Shown here: positions 16,396 to 25,438 of the stretch, one piece after another
Numbering within the stretch: position 1 is the first letter of the stretch
Layout of the letters: each line of letters begins with the position of its first letter
From: Mariprofundus sp.
Lineage (GTDB): Bacteria > Pseudomonadota > Zetaproteobacteria > Mariprofundales > Mariprofundaceae
Reading direction: 5' to 3'
Assembly (NCBI GenBank): GCA_030951045.1
Contig: JAUZQJ010000081.1
Location: 1-39,892, forward strand
DNA: 39,892 nucleotides
Made by a program: the position numbers and the translations under genes
The notes under the pieces: generated by a model
Seen by the model: only the letters and a program-made list of their open reading frames with translations
What the model was told of the DNA's origin: nothing
Databases searched by the model: none

Positions 16396-17466
16396 ATGAA
16401 TCATTCAGGCAGCCCTCTGGCAACGTTTACACACGTCTCATTCAAACCACTTCGGCAACTCATATTGCTTGCATGCTTGGCCGCGCTCACGCCAACACTT
16501 GCTGATGCAGCGAACAAGGATCCGGATGGCACACAGTATGTCAGCCGCGAAGCACTCAGCACGCTACTGGCTTCAGAAATCAATGTTCCAGTAACTGAAA
16601 TTAGTACCATTCTGAAGCAGGCAACATTTCAGCCAAAGATCGTTCAACGCATGAATGGCCAGTGGGAAGCACAACCCTATGCGAAATATCGTCCACTGTT
16701 CATCAAACAGAGTATGCAGGATAAAGGCCTCGCCTACCTTCACAAACATCAGCACATTTTTAACCAAATCGAAGAAAAATATCAGGTTGATAGCGTCATT
16801 ATTGCTGCCATCCTCGGTATTGAGACACGTTTCGGTGTTGCCCACGGCACGCGCCCCGTACTTGATTCGCTCTATACCCTCTCTACCGGCTTCCCGCGTC
16901 GGGCTGACTTCTTTCGCAAACAGCTCGGTGCCATCATAGAAATCAGCCGTCAGGACAAGTTTGAACTGAGCACGCTCAAAGGCTCATATGCCGGTGCTTT
17001 TGGCTCCATACAATTTATTCCGACCTCATTCCGCGCATACGCTGTGGATGAAGATGGTGATGGTATCCGTGACGTGTTTCACTCCAAACCCGATATCATT
17101 GCCAGCGTAGCCAATTACTTTAAACGACACCATTGGCAACACAATCGTCCTTCGGCATTCTGGTTACCCATGGAAACCAAGCTCACACCTGAATGGCAAC
17201 AAATTGCTAAGGGAAAATTAAAGCATTGGGTAACACTGGCTGATCTACGCCAATCCATGCCTGAAATATTTAACGCCATTCCACAACCCTGGCGCGATAG
17301 TGATAAAGTCAGCATTATCGAAATGGAAACCAAACAAGGCATGCGGTTCGCATTGGTACATTACAACTTTAAAGTCATCATGCGATACAACCCTTCCTTT
17401 AATTATGCCATGGCCGTCACAGAAATCGCGGCCATGCTGGAGAGACCAACATTCGCCGTCGATTAA
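16396..17466 (+). CDS. mltB: Lytic murein transglycosylase B
   Basis: Cleaves the MurNAc-GlcNAc bond of peptidoglycan to 1,6-anhydro products in the periplasm. A 356-aa protein with a signal sequence (basic K17/R20, hydrophobic 21-35, cleavage near ADA at residues 36-38), then the MltB domain with catalytic glutamate E143 in IIAAILGIETRFG, LSTGFPRRADFFRKQL, and the YAGAFGSIQFIPTSFRAYAV motif followed by DEDGDGIRD. The lipobox is poor (LLAC), so it may be soluble. It overlaps rlpA and leads a wall-biogenesis operon. Confidence 0.92.
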   Translation: MNHSGSPLATFTHVSFKPLRQLILLACLAALTPTLADAANKDPDGTQYVSREALSTLLASEINVPVTEISTILKQATFQPKIVQRMNGQWEAQPYAKYRPLFIKQSMQDKGLAYLHKHQHIFNQIEEKYQVDSVIIAAILGIETRFGVAHGTRPVLDSLYTLSTGFPRRADFFRKQLGAIIEISRQDKFELSTLKGSYAGAFGSIQFIPTSFRAYAVDEDGDGIRDVFHSKPDIIASVANYFKRHHWQHNRPSAFWLPMETKLTPEWQQIAKGKLKHWVTLADLRQSMPEIFNAIPQPWRDSDKVSIIEMETKQGMRFALVHYNFKVIMRYNPSFNYAMAVTEIAAMLERPTFAVD

Positions 17467-18347
17467 TCACCCCCACCCTACTGCTATCCCTACTGGCCCT
17501 AGCCATCACAGGGTGCTCGCCCCATATCTCGACAACGTTAAATTCAGTACCAAACACCATACCGAGCGATGTACCTGACTCTGCACCTGACTCCGCACCA
17601 AATCGTGATGCAGCTTTACCAAATGGCATTGGCGGCTTTAAAAAAACAGGTAACCCTTATAGGGTCTCAGGGCAATTGTACACGCCTCTAAAAGATGTAG
17701 GGCTGTATGACAAAACAGGCACGGCGTCATGGTATGGCACCAAATTCCATGGACTGCTCACCGCCAATGGTGAAACCTATGATATGCATGCCTTATCGGC
17801 TGCACATAAAACACTGCCCTTGCCTACCTTGATGCGGGTAACCAATCTGGACAATGGCCGTAGCGTGATTGTGCGCGTGAATGATCGCGGCCCATTTGTG
17901 AAAGATCGCTTGATTGATCTCTCTTATGCTGCTGCCAATGCCCTCGGTTACACCAAGCAGGGTACGGCCCATGTGCGTGTGCAATCACTTGATATCCCCC
18001 CAAGTAGAACAACGAAAACGCTGACTATGGACGCCAAACTCAAAGCAGCAGACCACCCCAACACCATCACCGTCTCCAGCCCTGACACCTTATCACTGCC
18101 AGCAACGGCGCCATCCGGAAAAATATTTGTGCAACTGGGCGCCTTTGGCTCACAAGAAAATGCCGGTCGCTTGCAAGCCAAATTAAAAACCGCCTTTCCG
18201 GCAGCCCACATTATTGCCGTGCACATCGCTGAGAAAACGCTCTATCGTGTGCGTATCGGCCCGTTTGAAGACATGGTAAATATTGAAAAAACAGTATTAT
18301 CACTACAGCAGCAAGGCTTTGATAAGCCCATGGTGATTATTGAATGA
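17451..18347 (+). CDS. rlpA: RlpA septal-ring lipoprotein, apparent ATT start
   Basis: RlpA-type lytic transglycosylase acting on glycan strands without stem peptides at the division site. No ATG, GTG or TTG exists in frame between the upstream stop at 17400 and TTG 17676, yet the frame encodes a full lipoprotein signal: IRRRLITPTLLLSLLALAIT then GC, with lipobox ITGC and Cys22 at 17514. ATT at 17451 lies 6 bases after GGAGAG, inside the mltB end, so I take it as the start (298 aa). A Ser/Pro/Asp linker leads to the double-psi barrel (GTASWYGTKFHGLLTANGE, then VRVNDRGPF), and a C-terminal SPOR domain (KIFVQLGAFGSQENAGRLQ) binds denuded septal peptidoglycan. A start at 17676 would delete the signal peptide. 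ATGA overlap with the next gene. Confidence 0.85.
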   Translation: MRRRLITPTLLLSLLALAITGCSPHISTTLNSVPNTIPSDVPDSAPDSAPNRDAALPNGIGGFKKTGNPYRVSGQLYTPLKDVGLYDKTGTASWYGTKFHGLLTANGETYDMHALSAAHKTLPLPTLMRVTNLDNGRSVIVRVNDRGPFVKDRLIDLSYAAANALGYTKQGTAHVRVQSLDIPPSRTTKTLTMDAKLKAADHPNTITVSSPDTLSLPATAPSGKIFVQLGAFGSQENAGRLQAKLKTAFPAAHIIAVHIAEKTLYRVRIGPFEDMVNIEKTVLSLQQQGFDKPMVIIE

Positions 18348-18892
18348 GTACAGTAAAATCGACAACACGCCCTCGCCTGGCCGCATTTGGCTCATCCCGC
18401 ATTGGCCCTGACACGCCGATATATCAGGATGTAACGGCGCTCTCCAAGCAGATCGCCGAATCCGGTTGGGATGGCATGACAGGCGGCCATCAGGGCATGA
18501 TGGCTGCATTTTCTGAAGGTATGCATGCCGGTAACGGCCATATCCAAGGCATCACGCTGGAGCGTTTCCCCACACCTCCGAACAACACCTTAAGCGAAGA
18601 GATTCGTGCAAAAAACTTCTTTGATCGCATGGGAACCATGATTGAACAGGCTGACGCATGGTTAGTATTGCCCGGTGGCCTTGGCACACTGGCCGAACTG
18701 GCCATGACATGGGACCTCATTGCTATTCGTGTGCTGGAACCACGCCCGCTGCTTCTCTATGGTGATATGTGGCAACCCATTATCGCCACACTTTCTGATC
18801 AACTGGTGTTGTCGGCCGATAAGGCTTTTCATTGCATTCATCTGTGCCACTCACATCAGGATATTCTGGATGCACTAGAGCCGTACACATGA
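18344..18892 (+). CDS. LOG family protein (putative nucleotide phosphoribohydrolase)
   Basis: A 182-aa protein of the LYSINE DECARBOXYLASE-misannotated LOG family; characterised members hydrolyse (cytokinin) nucleoside 5'-monophosphates to base and ribose 5-phosphate. It has a Rossmann-like start (FGSSRIGPDTPIYQD), TGGHQGMMAAFSEGMHAG in place of the usual GGGxxGLM, and the catalytic PGGLGTLAELAMTWDL (PGGxGTxxE). The TGGHQGMM variant belongs to the branch that includes short bacterial members. Its position between rlpA and a pseudouridine synthase with ATGA overlaps on both sides says nothing clear about the substrate. Confidence 0.85.
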   Translation: MSTVKSTTRPRLAAFGSSRIGPDTPIYQDVTALSKQIAESGWDGMTGGHQGMMAAFSEGMHAGNGHIQGITLERFPTPPNNTLSEEIRAKNFFDRMGTMIEQADAWLVLPGGLGTLAELAMTWDLIAIRVLEPRPLLLYGDMWQPIIATLSDQLVLSADKAFHCIHLCHSHQDILDALEPYT

Positions 18893-19779
18893 AACCTGAT
18901 GCAACCCACCCCACTGCCAACTACCAGGATCTGCGCGCGGTAGTGAGCGACAAAGAAAATGGCCTTCGTTTAGATCAGGCCTTAGCACTGTTATTACACC
19001 TTTCACGCCGCCGCAGCCGCCGCGCTATTGATGAGGGTGGCGTCTATCTTAATCAGAAACGCTGCAGGACTGCCGGTCGCAGCATCTATTCCGGTGATAA
19101 ATTACGCGTTGTTCTATTAGAAAAAGAGAAACTCACACCCTTCACTGCCGAGCAAATCGTCTGGCAGCGACCACCATTATACCTGCTGCATAAGCGCAGC
19201 AATCAGTATGCTCAAGAAGCCCTGCATCGTAGCCGTGGCACGCTACCCTATGAACTGGCTCAACATCTGGCACTTGCACCCAAGATTTCTGCCGACTTGC
19301 GACCGGTACACCGTTTGGACCGTGGCACTTCAGGACTCATGTTGTTCTCCTCCAGCCCTAAACAACTACAGGATTTACAAGCCTTATGGCACTGCTGCAC
19401 GTTTAAAACCTACCTGGCTGTTGTTGAACCTGCTCCTGCATGGGACAAACAAACCATCACGCTCGCCATAGGTAGCGAGCGCGACCAGCGCGGGCGTTAT
19501 CATATTTCGGAGCATGGCCGTGCCTGCAAAACAGAAGCAGAAGTGGTAGAACGCAAAGGTAACAGAGCATTAATCAAACTCATTCCACATACCGGACGCA
19601 CCCATCAATTGCGTATTCACCTGGCTGCTTTGCATTGTCCGATTCTCGGTGATATGCGCTATGGCGGAAAAGCACATGCACGTTTAATGTTGCACGCTCA
19701 AACTTTACAGATCATCAGGCCTGCACTGGGACAAGATATTCAATGGCATGCAGAACCTGAAGGGGATTGGCAATGGTAA
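18889..19779 (+). CDS. RluA-family pseudouridine synthase
   Basis: A 296-aa rRNA (or tRNA) uridine isomerase of the RluA/C/D family. The N-terminal S4 RNA-binding domain spans about residues 20-70 (LRLDQALALLLHLSRRRSRR). The catalytic motif is HRLDRGTSGLMLF (Asp in HRLD), followed by HTGRTHQLRIHLAALHCPILGD. The ATG at 18889 overlaps the LOG stop by ATGA; an earlier in-frame ATG at 18832 is rejected. An exact target cannot be assigned; the S4 domain favours a large-subunit rRNA site as for RluC/RluD. Confidence 0.88.
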   Translation: MKPDATHPTANYQDLRAVVSDKENGLRLDQALALLLHLSRRRSRRAIDEGGVYLNQKRCRTAGRSIYSGDKLRVVLLEKEKLTPFTAEQIVWQRPPLYLLHKRSNQYAQEALHRSRGTLPYELAQHLALAPKISADLRPVHRLDRGTSGLMLFSSSPKQLQDLQALWHCCTFKTYLAVVEPAPAWDKQTITLAIGSERDQRGRYHISEHGRACKTEAEVVERKGNRALIKLIPHTGRTHQLRIHLAALHCPILGDMRYGGKAHARLMLHAQTLQIIRPALGQDIQWHAEPEGDWQW

Positions 19780-21035
19780 TCACATCGTTTGCAGCTAACT
19801 GCAACAGCAAACAACAACATAAAACTGGCTCAGGTTTTTTAGCTTTATTGCTAACAACAGTGCTCATGAGCGCAATATTGAGTTCCACTGCGTTCGCTTC
19901 ATCCCAAGGAACATCACCAACATTAGAAGCCAAATCATGGGCAATGCTGGATGCTCGCTCCGGACAGGTCATTGCCGAACACAATGCCGACGAGCAACTA
20001 CCTCCGGCCAGTCTAACCAAGATGATGACACTCTACCTGGCCTTTGAAGCGGTCAAAGAGGGTAGGCTCGACATCAACGAACGCATTAAAATCAGTAAAA
20101 AAGCATGGAAGATTGGTGGCAGCACCATGTTTCTGGAACCCCGCTTAAACCCAACTGTAAATGAGTTATTGCACGGCATAGCCACCTTATCCGGCAATGA
20201 TGCATGCATAGCCATTGCCGAACACATGGATGGTTCTGAAGAATCCTTTGCCGACCGGATGAATGAAAAAGCCAAAGCTCTGGGCATGCAGCATAGCCAT
20301 TTCTCCAATGCCACCGGCTTCCCATCCGAATCCCATTATAGCTCAGCCATGGATATGAGTATTCTTGGTGTAGCCATATGGCGTGACTATCCAGAACAGT
20401 ACAAACTGTTTGGTGAACGTGATTATACCTTTGATGGCCATACCCAACCCAACCGCAACCGTCTGTTATGGAGCTTTCCGGATGCTGATGGTATCAAAAC
20501 AGGACACACCAAAGAGGCTGGTTATTGTCTGGTTGGATCAGCGGAAAAAAACAACACCCGTTTTGTCACATCTGTATTTGGCACAAATTCTGATCGGGCC
20601 AGGGCTAGAGAATCCAAAAAACTACTGGGCTATGGATTTAGAAATTTCATTACCGTCCGCCCAACTGAACGTGAGATTCGACGTCAGGTTGAAGTCTTTG
20701 AAGGCGTTAAAAATTCCATTTGGCTCAAACCGACCGCGCCAATATGGGTAACAATCCCACAAAATAGCAAAGCTAAGCTCTCTTTTCGCCTGCGTTATGA
20801 TGCTCCATTGAAAGCACCGATCAGTAAAGGACAAAAACTGGGTACTATTGAAGCTGTTATTGGCGGCGACAATGCCAAGGCTGAAGTCATTCGTTCATTC
20901 CCGATGGTGGCTACGCATTCCATCAAACAGGCATCATGGATAAGTCGTCAATGGGATGGTTTACGCTTGTGGATCAGTGACAGCTCCAACGAACTGCTCG
21001 ATGATGTCACAGGTGAGCCCGGCACCGCAGAGTAA
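19773..21035 (+). CDS. dacC: D-alanyl-D-alanine carboxypeptidase (PBP5/6 family)
   Basis: Trims the terminal D-Ala of peptidoglycan pentapeptides in the periplasm. From the ATG at 19773 (AGGGGA 6 bases upstream) the 420-aa protein has a long signal region with the hydrophobic core at about residues 21-42. The SxxK site is S80-L-T-K83 (serine nucleophile), SGN is at 140-142 and KTG at 242-244. A PBP5-type beta-rich C-terminal domain ends in an amphipathic tail that would attach to the inner membrane. It follows rlpA-LOG-rluA and precedes the D-amino acid transaminase, which could use the D-Ala it releases. dacA/dacC/dacD cannot be told apart; the symbol is provisional. Confidence 0.92.
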   Translation: MVITSFAANCNSKQQHKTGSGFLALLLTTVLMSAILSSTAFASSQGTSPTLEAKSWAMLDARSGQVIAEHNADEQLPPASLTKMMTLYLAFEAVKEGRLDINERIKISKKAWKIGGSTMFLEPRLNPTVNELLHGIATLSGNDACIAIAEHMDGSEESFADRMNEKAKALGMQHSHFSNATGFPSESHYSSAMDMSILGVAIWRDYPEQYKLFGERDYTFDGHTQPNRNRLLWSFPDADGIKTGHTKEAGYCLVGSAEKNNTRFVTSVFGTNSDRARARESKKLLGYGFRNFITVRPTEREIRRQVEVFEGVKNSIWLKPTAPIWVTIPQNSKAKLSFRLRYDAPLKAPISKGQKLGTIEAVIGGDNAKAEVIRSFPMVATHSIKQASWISRQWDGLRLWISDSSNELLDDVTGEPGTAE

Positions 21036-21040
21036 TCGCA

Positions 21041-21904
21041 TTGATTGCATGGGTGAATGGGCACTTCCTGCCACTGGAGAAGGCCGTCATTCATATTGAA
21101 GACAGGGGCTTTCAATTTGCCGATGGCGTTTATGAAGTCATTGCCTGTTTCAACGGTTCATTCCTCGATATAGATGCGCATTTACAACGACTGGAGCGAT
21201 CCTGTCAGGCCATCGATATTACGCCTCCGGTTAGCCGCAATGCATTGCTATCCCTGATTGAGCAGACCTATCAACGGAACCCCTTTCGCAATGCCATGGT
21301 ATATATTCAAATCACACGTGGTGTGGCACCACGCTCGCACCTGGTATCGAAAACTCTCACACCAACCATGGTGATCACCTCACGTGACTTGCCCATGCCT
21401 AGTAATGAAAAAATATCAGCCGGTGTGGATGGCATTACCTTAAATGATATTCGCTGGAAACGTTGCGATATTAAATCTATCGCCTTGCTAGCCAGTGTGA
21501 TCGGGAAACAGGAAGCCAAACAGCGCGGCGCTGATGAAACATTCTGGCAGGATGATCAACAGCATATCCTTGAAGGCTGTGCTACCAACTGCTTTGCAGT
21601 CATCAACGATGTATTGGTAACGCACCCGCTTGATCATCAGGTGCTTGGTGGCATCACCCGAAACATGGCCTTGCGCATTGCCAAAGCCTTGAATATTACT
21701 GTTGAAGAGCGCAGTTGGAAACTGGATGAAGCTGGCCTCACCGAGTGTATGATGAGTAGCACTACCAATGCCATCATGCCGGTCTGTCACATGAATGGAG
21801 AAGCTGTTGGCACAGGTCATCCCGGTCCGGTTGCCACCCTTTTGCGACAAGAGATGTTAAAAGCCCTTGCTGCATTACAAAGCAACAAGCCCACACATGC
21901 ATAG
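21041..21904 (+). CDS. dat: D-amino acid (D-alanine) transaminase
   Basis: PLP-dependent fold type IV transaminase, 287 aa, converting D-alanine and 2-oxoglutarate to pyruvate and D-glutamate. It starts at TTG 21041 (MIAWVNGHFLPLEKAVI), which aligns with the normal DAAT N-terminus. Lys145 in DIKSIALLASVIGKQ is at the same number as the PLP lysine of Bacillus DAAT. The ITRGVAPRSH segment supplies the substrate-binding R and H of true D-transaminases rather than branched-chain enzymes. Five bases after dacC, matching the common rlpA-dacA-dat order; the usual downstream ybeD-lipB-lipA genes are absent here. Confidence 0.9.
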   Translation: MIAWVNGHFLPLEKAVIHIEDRGFQFADGVYEVIACFNGSFLDIDAHLQRLERSCQAIDITPPVSRNALLSLIEQTYQRNPFRNAMVYIQITRGVAPRSHLVSKTLTPTMVITSRDLPMPSNEKISAGVDGITLNDIRWKRCDIKSIALLASVIGKQEAKQRGADETFWQDDQQHILEGCATNCFAVINDVLVTHPLDHQVLGGITRNMALRIAKALNITVEERSWKLDEAGLTECMMSSTTNAIMPVCHMNGEAVGTGHPGPVATLLRQEMLKALAALQSNKPTHA

Positions 21905-22547
21905 CCATCGCATAGAAGGCGTCCTGTTGGACATGGATGGCACCATTGTTGATGCCTTCCCTCCCATCATTCGCGCCCTGAACCAGACCTTTATAGAATA
22001 TGGTCTGCCGACCATGAGTGATGTGGAAGTCAAACGACATACAGGCAAGGGTGATTGCAGTATGATCAGTCTGTTTGGTGACCGTAAAGAAGAAGCAGGC
22101 ATTCGTTTCTTAGAGATTCACGATGAAGATTATCTTGATCATATCACTCCGCTCGAAGGTGCTGTATCACTGTTTGAATGGTTAAAAGCGTCGAATATTC
22201 CAAGCGCTATCGTCACCAGCAAAAGTCAAATCCGAGCTGAAGCACAATTGCAAGCCTTAGGCTGGAGCCATTACGTTGAAACGGTCATTGGTAAAATGCC
22301 GGGACGGCCGGAAAAACCTGACCCGGCCCCTGTGTTACTAGCCTGTGAACGACTGAATATCGCACCATCAGCATCGGTCATGATTGGCGATGGTCTTGCA
22401 GATATGAAAGCAGCCACACGTGCTGGCAGCCGCCCTTTAGGCATCTGTGATGGTTTCTCTTATCAGGAACTGACCGATGTTGGTGCACTATCTTGTTTTG
22501 ATTCATTAACAGAGGTTCAGGCATGGCTACAAAAACAGATCGATTAA
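21897..22547 (+). CDS. HAD-family phosphatase (phosphoglycolate phosphatase-like)
   Basis: A 216-aa haloacid dehalogenase superfamily hydrolase. Motif I LDMDGTIVDAF carries the two catalytic Asp, motif II is VTSKSQIRAE, motif III the lysine in GRPEKPDPAP, and motif IV VMIGDGLADMKAATRAG. A small helical cap lies between motifs I and II (subclass IA), as in Gph and pyrophosphatase PpaX. Substrate unknown. The ATG at 21897 overlaps the end of the transaminase gene by 8 bases; the last 25 bases overlap Hsp33. Confidence 0.88.
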   Translation: MHSHRIEGVLLDMDGTIVDAFPPIIRALNQTFIEYGLPTMSDVEVKRHTGKGDCSMISLFGDRKEEAGIRFLEIHDEDYLDHITPLEGAVSLFEWLKASNIPSAIVTSKSQIRAEAQLQALGWSHYVETVIGKMPGRPEKPDPAPVLLACERLNIAPSASVMIGDGLADMKAATRAGSRPLGICDGFSYQELTDVGALSCFDSLTEVQAWLQKQID

Positions 22548-23464
22548 CGCCCCCTGATAATATTGTGCCGGATGAGACCGGTTGCGAGCCGACATATTCC
22601 GCTCAAACCGACTCCACTCAGCCTGATTCCGATAAAACAGTATCCGACCAGCTGATTCGCTTTCTGCTGCCAGATGCGCGCGCGCGCGGGGTCCTTATTC
22701 GCGCTACGCATATTTTCGAGGAAGCCAATCGCATCCATGGCTTAAATGGCAATATTGCGCACTTATTTGATCAAAGCCTGCTGGCATCCATCTTACTACT
22801 CTCCATCAGCAAAGGTGGCACCCGTCAGGTGCTGCAACTCAATTCAACGACCAGTGCAGCTCCCGTTCAAATGCTATTAACAGAAGCCCGCCAGGGTGAT
22901 GTGCGCGGTTTCATCAATTGGGCTGATGGCCAAACTATTCTGCATCACGACGATGGTGAAACACTATCTGGCTGGCTCGGCAAACCAGTTCGCTTTTCTA
23001 CTGTGCGTGATTTGGGCTTTGGGCAACCTTATGTCTCCAGCATTGAACATGAATCCGATTTCTTAGCCGACCATCTTATTCATTACCTCCATCAATCCGT
23101 GCAAATCAGAGCCGATATCGTTCTACACGGAGACCTTGCTATCATGATCGAAGCCATGCCCGGCTGTAGTGATGATGACTGGTTTAAGGCTGTCGAAAGT
23201 ATGGCAAAGATCCCCAACAGCGTACTTGAAACAGCATCCACTGCATCCATATTGACCTATTTCAACGATTTAAAGATTAAACAGGCAGGTACGGATGCAT
23301 ACCGTTACCACTGTGATTGCAGCCCTGAAAAGATAACTCAGGCAATGAAGAATTTCTCACCTGAGCAGCTTACTTCTCTAGCAGATGAGGCCGGCAATAT
23401 TACTGCCTCTTGTCAATACTGCCGCAGCCATCACATCATCAAACTGACACAAATTGTTGCATAG
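22523..23464 (+). CDS. hslO: Hsp33 redox-regulated chaperone
   Basis: Cytosolic holdase activated by oxidation. The chaperone domain runs from SDQLIRFLL to about residue 250, with MLTEARQGDVRGFINW-like and YVSSIEHESDFLADHLIHYL segments. The C-terminal zinc switch has HCDC and CQYC, i.e. the CxC...CxxC four-cysteine set, so redox control should be intact. Length 313 aa exceeds the usual 285-295 because about 40 extra residues rich in Asp, Thr, Ser and Pro precede the domain, with no ATG nearer to it. A GTG at codon 15 could shorten it. The start overlaps the HAD gene. Confidence 0.92.
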   Translation: MATKTDRLTPPDNIVPDETGCEPTYSAQTDSTQPDSDKTVSDQLIRFLLPDARARGVLIRATHIFEEANRIHGLNGNIAHLFDQSLLASILLLSISKGGTRQVLQLNSTTSAAPVQMLLTEARQGDVRGFINWADGQTILHHDDGETLSGWLGKPVRFSTVRDLGFGQPYVSSIEHESDFLADHLIHYLHQSVQIRADIVLHGDLAIMIEAMPGCSDDDWFKAVESMAKIPNSVLETASTASILTYFNDLKIKQAGTDAYRYHCDCSPEKITQAMKNFSPEQLTSLADEAGNITASCQYCRSHHIIKLTQIVA

Positions 23465-23479
23465 CCAAACGACACATCT

Positions 23480-24151
23480 ATGGATCTGAAATACTCCATT
23501 ATCCGCCGCCCGAAACGCAGAACCGTAAGCATTGTCATTCGAAGCAACAATCAGGTGGATGTACTTGCTCCAAGCCGAACACCCGCTGATCTTATCCACA
23601 AATTTGTGCGCGAGAAACAGTCATGGATACAAGAAAAACTACAATTCAATAGTGAAGTGAGAGCCTGCTATCAGCCCAAAAGCTTTACGGCAGGTGAATA
23701 TTTTCAACTGACAGATGAAACCTATCGACTCCATATATCCAACAATACAACAGCCATTCACATTGATAACGATCAACTCAAGGTACCCTGTCATGCGCCC
23801 GACACGCTCAAGAAACTGATCATAAGCTGGTACAAAACATCAGCAGAAAAACATTTTCAACAACGCTGTCATCACTTCGCCACACAAATTGGTGTAGCCC
23901 CCTCCTCTATTGGTGTGAAAACCTATAAAAGCCGATGGGGAAGCTGCCATCATGATGGCCGCATTTATTTCAACTGGCGCTTAATCATGGCTCCTGAATG
24001 GGTTATTGATTATGTCATTGTGCATGAGCTATGCCATTTGATTCATCACAATCACTCCAAACAATTCTGGCATGTCGTTGAGCAGAGTATGCCGGACTAT
24101 CGCCATGCCAAACTATGGTTAAAAACCAATGGGCTATCGCTTGAGCTATAA
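23480..24151 (+). CDS. YgjP-like zinc metallopeptidase (DUF45/M48 clan)
   Basis: A 223-aa protein of the YgjP/DUF45 family (WLM-type putative metalloproteases). The N-terminal domain is strand-rich and basic (IIRRPKRRTVSIVIRSNNQVDVLAP). The C-terminal half has the family core YKSRWGSCHHDGRIYFNWRL and the gluzincin motif HELCH followed by H in HNHSKQFWHVVEQ, giving the zinc ligands. Substrates of the family are not well established. It is 15 bp after hslO and closes the operon that started at mltB. Confidence 0.88.
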   Translation: MDLKYSIIRRPKRRTVSIVIRSNNQVDVLAPSRTPADLIHKFVREKQSWIQEKLQFNSEVRACYQPKSFTAGEYFQLTDETYRLHISNNTTAIHIDNDQLKVPCHAPDTLKKLIISWYKTSAEKHFQQRCHHFATQIGVAPSSIGVKTYKSRWGSCHHDGRIYFNWRLIMAPEWVIDYVIVHELCHLIHHNHSKQFWHVVEQSMPDYRHAKLWLKTNGLSLEL

Positions 24152-24268
24152 CAACAGATCAACGGATATATGTGTGAGCAGGGTCACAGACAATACAATT
24201 TTACCCCTCATTATGCGCGGCACCTGATACATCTGATCCGGCACACATACACTAAGGAGAATAGCCTG

Positions 24269-25369
24269 ATGCGCACAATGAATAGACTAATAATAAGTTT
24301 GATTTCCTCTTTTCTGATTGCGGGCGTCCATTCAGCCTCTGCCAACAGCATTAGTGACTGGATGGGTGAGCATCGCAATGCTCAAGCATCCGTCTCCAGT
24401 CATGACGATCAGCCTGCTGATGCAGCGCAATTGTTAACGCTGGAACCCGGTCAAACAGAAATGTATGCCCGCCCCTCTCCCGATGGCCGCTTTTTGATCA
24501 CCCTGAACAGCAAACGCAACTCATCGTGGATTTCTCGCCATTTTAGTGAGAATGGTGACCCTGCCAATCGCATTTCCGACGACAACAGAGCCTTTGATTC
24601 CATTGACTGGCGAGACAATGCACATGTCTATTATTTATCGGAACGCGCCGGTGGACTGGCGCTGTGGGAAAAAATTTCCGATGGAGAAGGCATGCAGCGC
24701 CGTATTCAGGTTCTGCATGGTATGATCACGCAACCCATTTTACTTGAAAACAACACCATTATTGCGGTTCAGCTGACACCGTTGGTGCGCAGAAACAAGC
24801 AGCATCAGAACACCCGTTCCCGTCATAAAGCAGATGATAATTTCAACAACTGGACTTTTGACGGCTTTCGTACAGACATTGTCCGCTTCAATGCAGATGG
24901 CGAAGAGCAGGTGCTGGCCAATGGTGTCAACCCCTCAGTCTCTCCTGATGGTCAGTGGCTTGCATTTTCCATGCAAACAGGCCGTAGCATGCACCTCTTC
25001 CGCATTTCTCTGGATGGTTCTTCCGAGCTCATCCAGATTACCGACAGCAGAAGCGTGGATGTCCAACCATCATGGAGCAAGGATAGCCAGCAGCTCTTCT
25101 TCACCTCTAACCGTGCCAAACCAGACCTTCGCCATGCCAATAAGGGCCAATGGGATATATGGAGTATTGATATCAACGGTCGCAACCTGACACAGCTGAC
25201 GCATAATCAAGCTCGCGATGGTGCCGCTAGAATGGACAAAAATGGTAAAATATACTTTCATTCAGATCGCAAAATTGCTAAAGCCCTTCGCGCACAGCAT
25301 CAACTTGGCTCAGGCTCTACTTCCGGCTTTCATATCTGGACAATTGATGCTTCACAGCCTGTGAAGTAA
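24269..25369 (+). CDS. TolB-like beta-propeller periplasmic protein
   Basis: A 366-aa exported protein with a signal peptide (MRTMNRLIISLISSFLIAGV, cleavage near SAN) and PD40/TolB-type propeller blades: ARPSPDGRFLITLNS, NPSVSPDGQWLAFSMQ, VQPSWSKDSQQLFFTSNR, DGAARMDKNGKIYFHSDR. The SPDG..L.F pattern is typical of TolB and of dipeptidyl-peptidase propellers. It is not canonical TolB: no tol-pal genes are nearby and it lacks the TolB N-terminal domain. AAGGAG lies 9 bases before the ATG at 24269; the in-frame ATG at 24170 is rejected. Likely a carbohydrate- or protein-binding scaffold; true role unknown. Confidence 0.8.
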   Translation: MRTMNRLIISLISSFLIAGVHSASANSISDWMGEHRNAQASVSSHDDQPADAAQLLTLEPGQTEMYARPSPDGRFLITLNSKRNSSWISRHFSENGDPANRISDDNRAFDSIDWRDNAHVYYLSERAGGLALWEKISDGEGMQRRIQVLHGMITQPILLENNTIIAVQLTPLVRRNKQHQNTRSRHKADDNFNNWTFDGFRTDIVRFNADGEEQVLANGVNPSVSPDGQWLAFSMQTGRSMHLFRISLDGSSELIQITDSRSVDVQPSWSKDSQQLFFTSNRAKPDLRHANKGQWDIWSIDINGRNLTQLTHNQARDGAARMDKNGKIYFHSDRKIAKALRAQHQLGSGSTSGFHIWTIDASQPVK

Positions 25370-25438
25370 CCGTCCAAGCCACTCTCTACAATACAGCCAT
25401 CCATTCCCCAGCTCTCTAGATTGTTTATCATGTTCATA

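Noticed and set aside
17676-18347. rlpA start at TTG 17676
   Set aside because: It would remove the signal peptide and lipobox that are plainly encoded upstream in the same open frame, and it lacks a ribosome site.
24269-25369. Canonical TolB of the Tol-Pal system
   Set aside because: No tolQRA or pal genes are adjacent and the N-terminal TolB domain is missing; only the propeller blades are shared.
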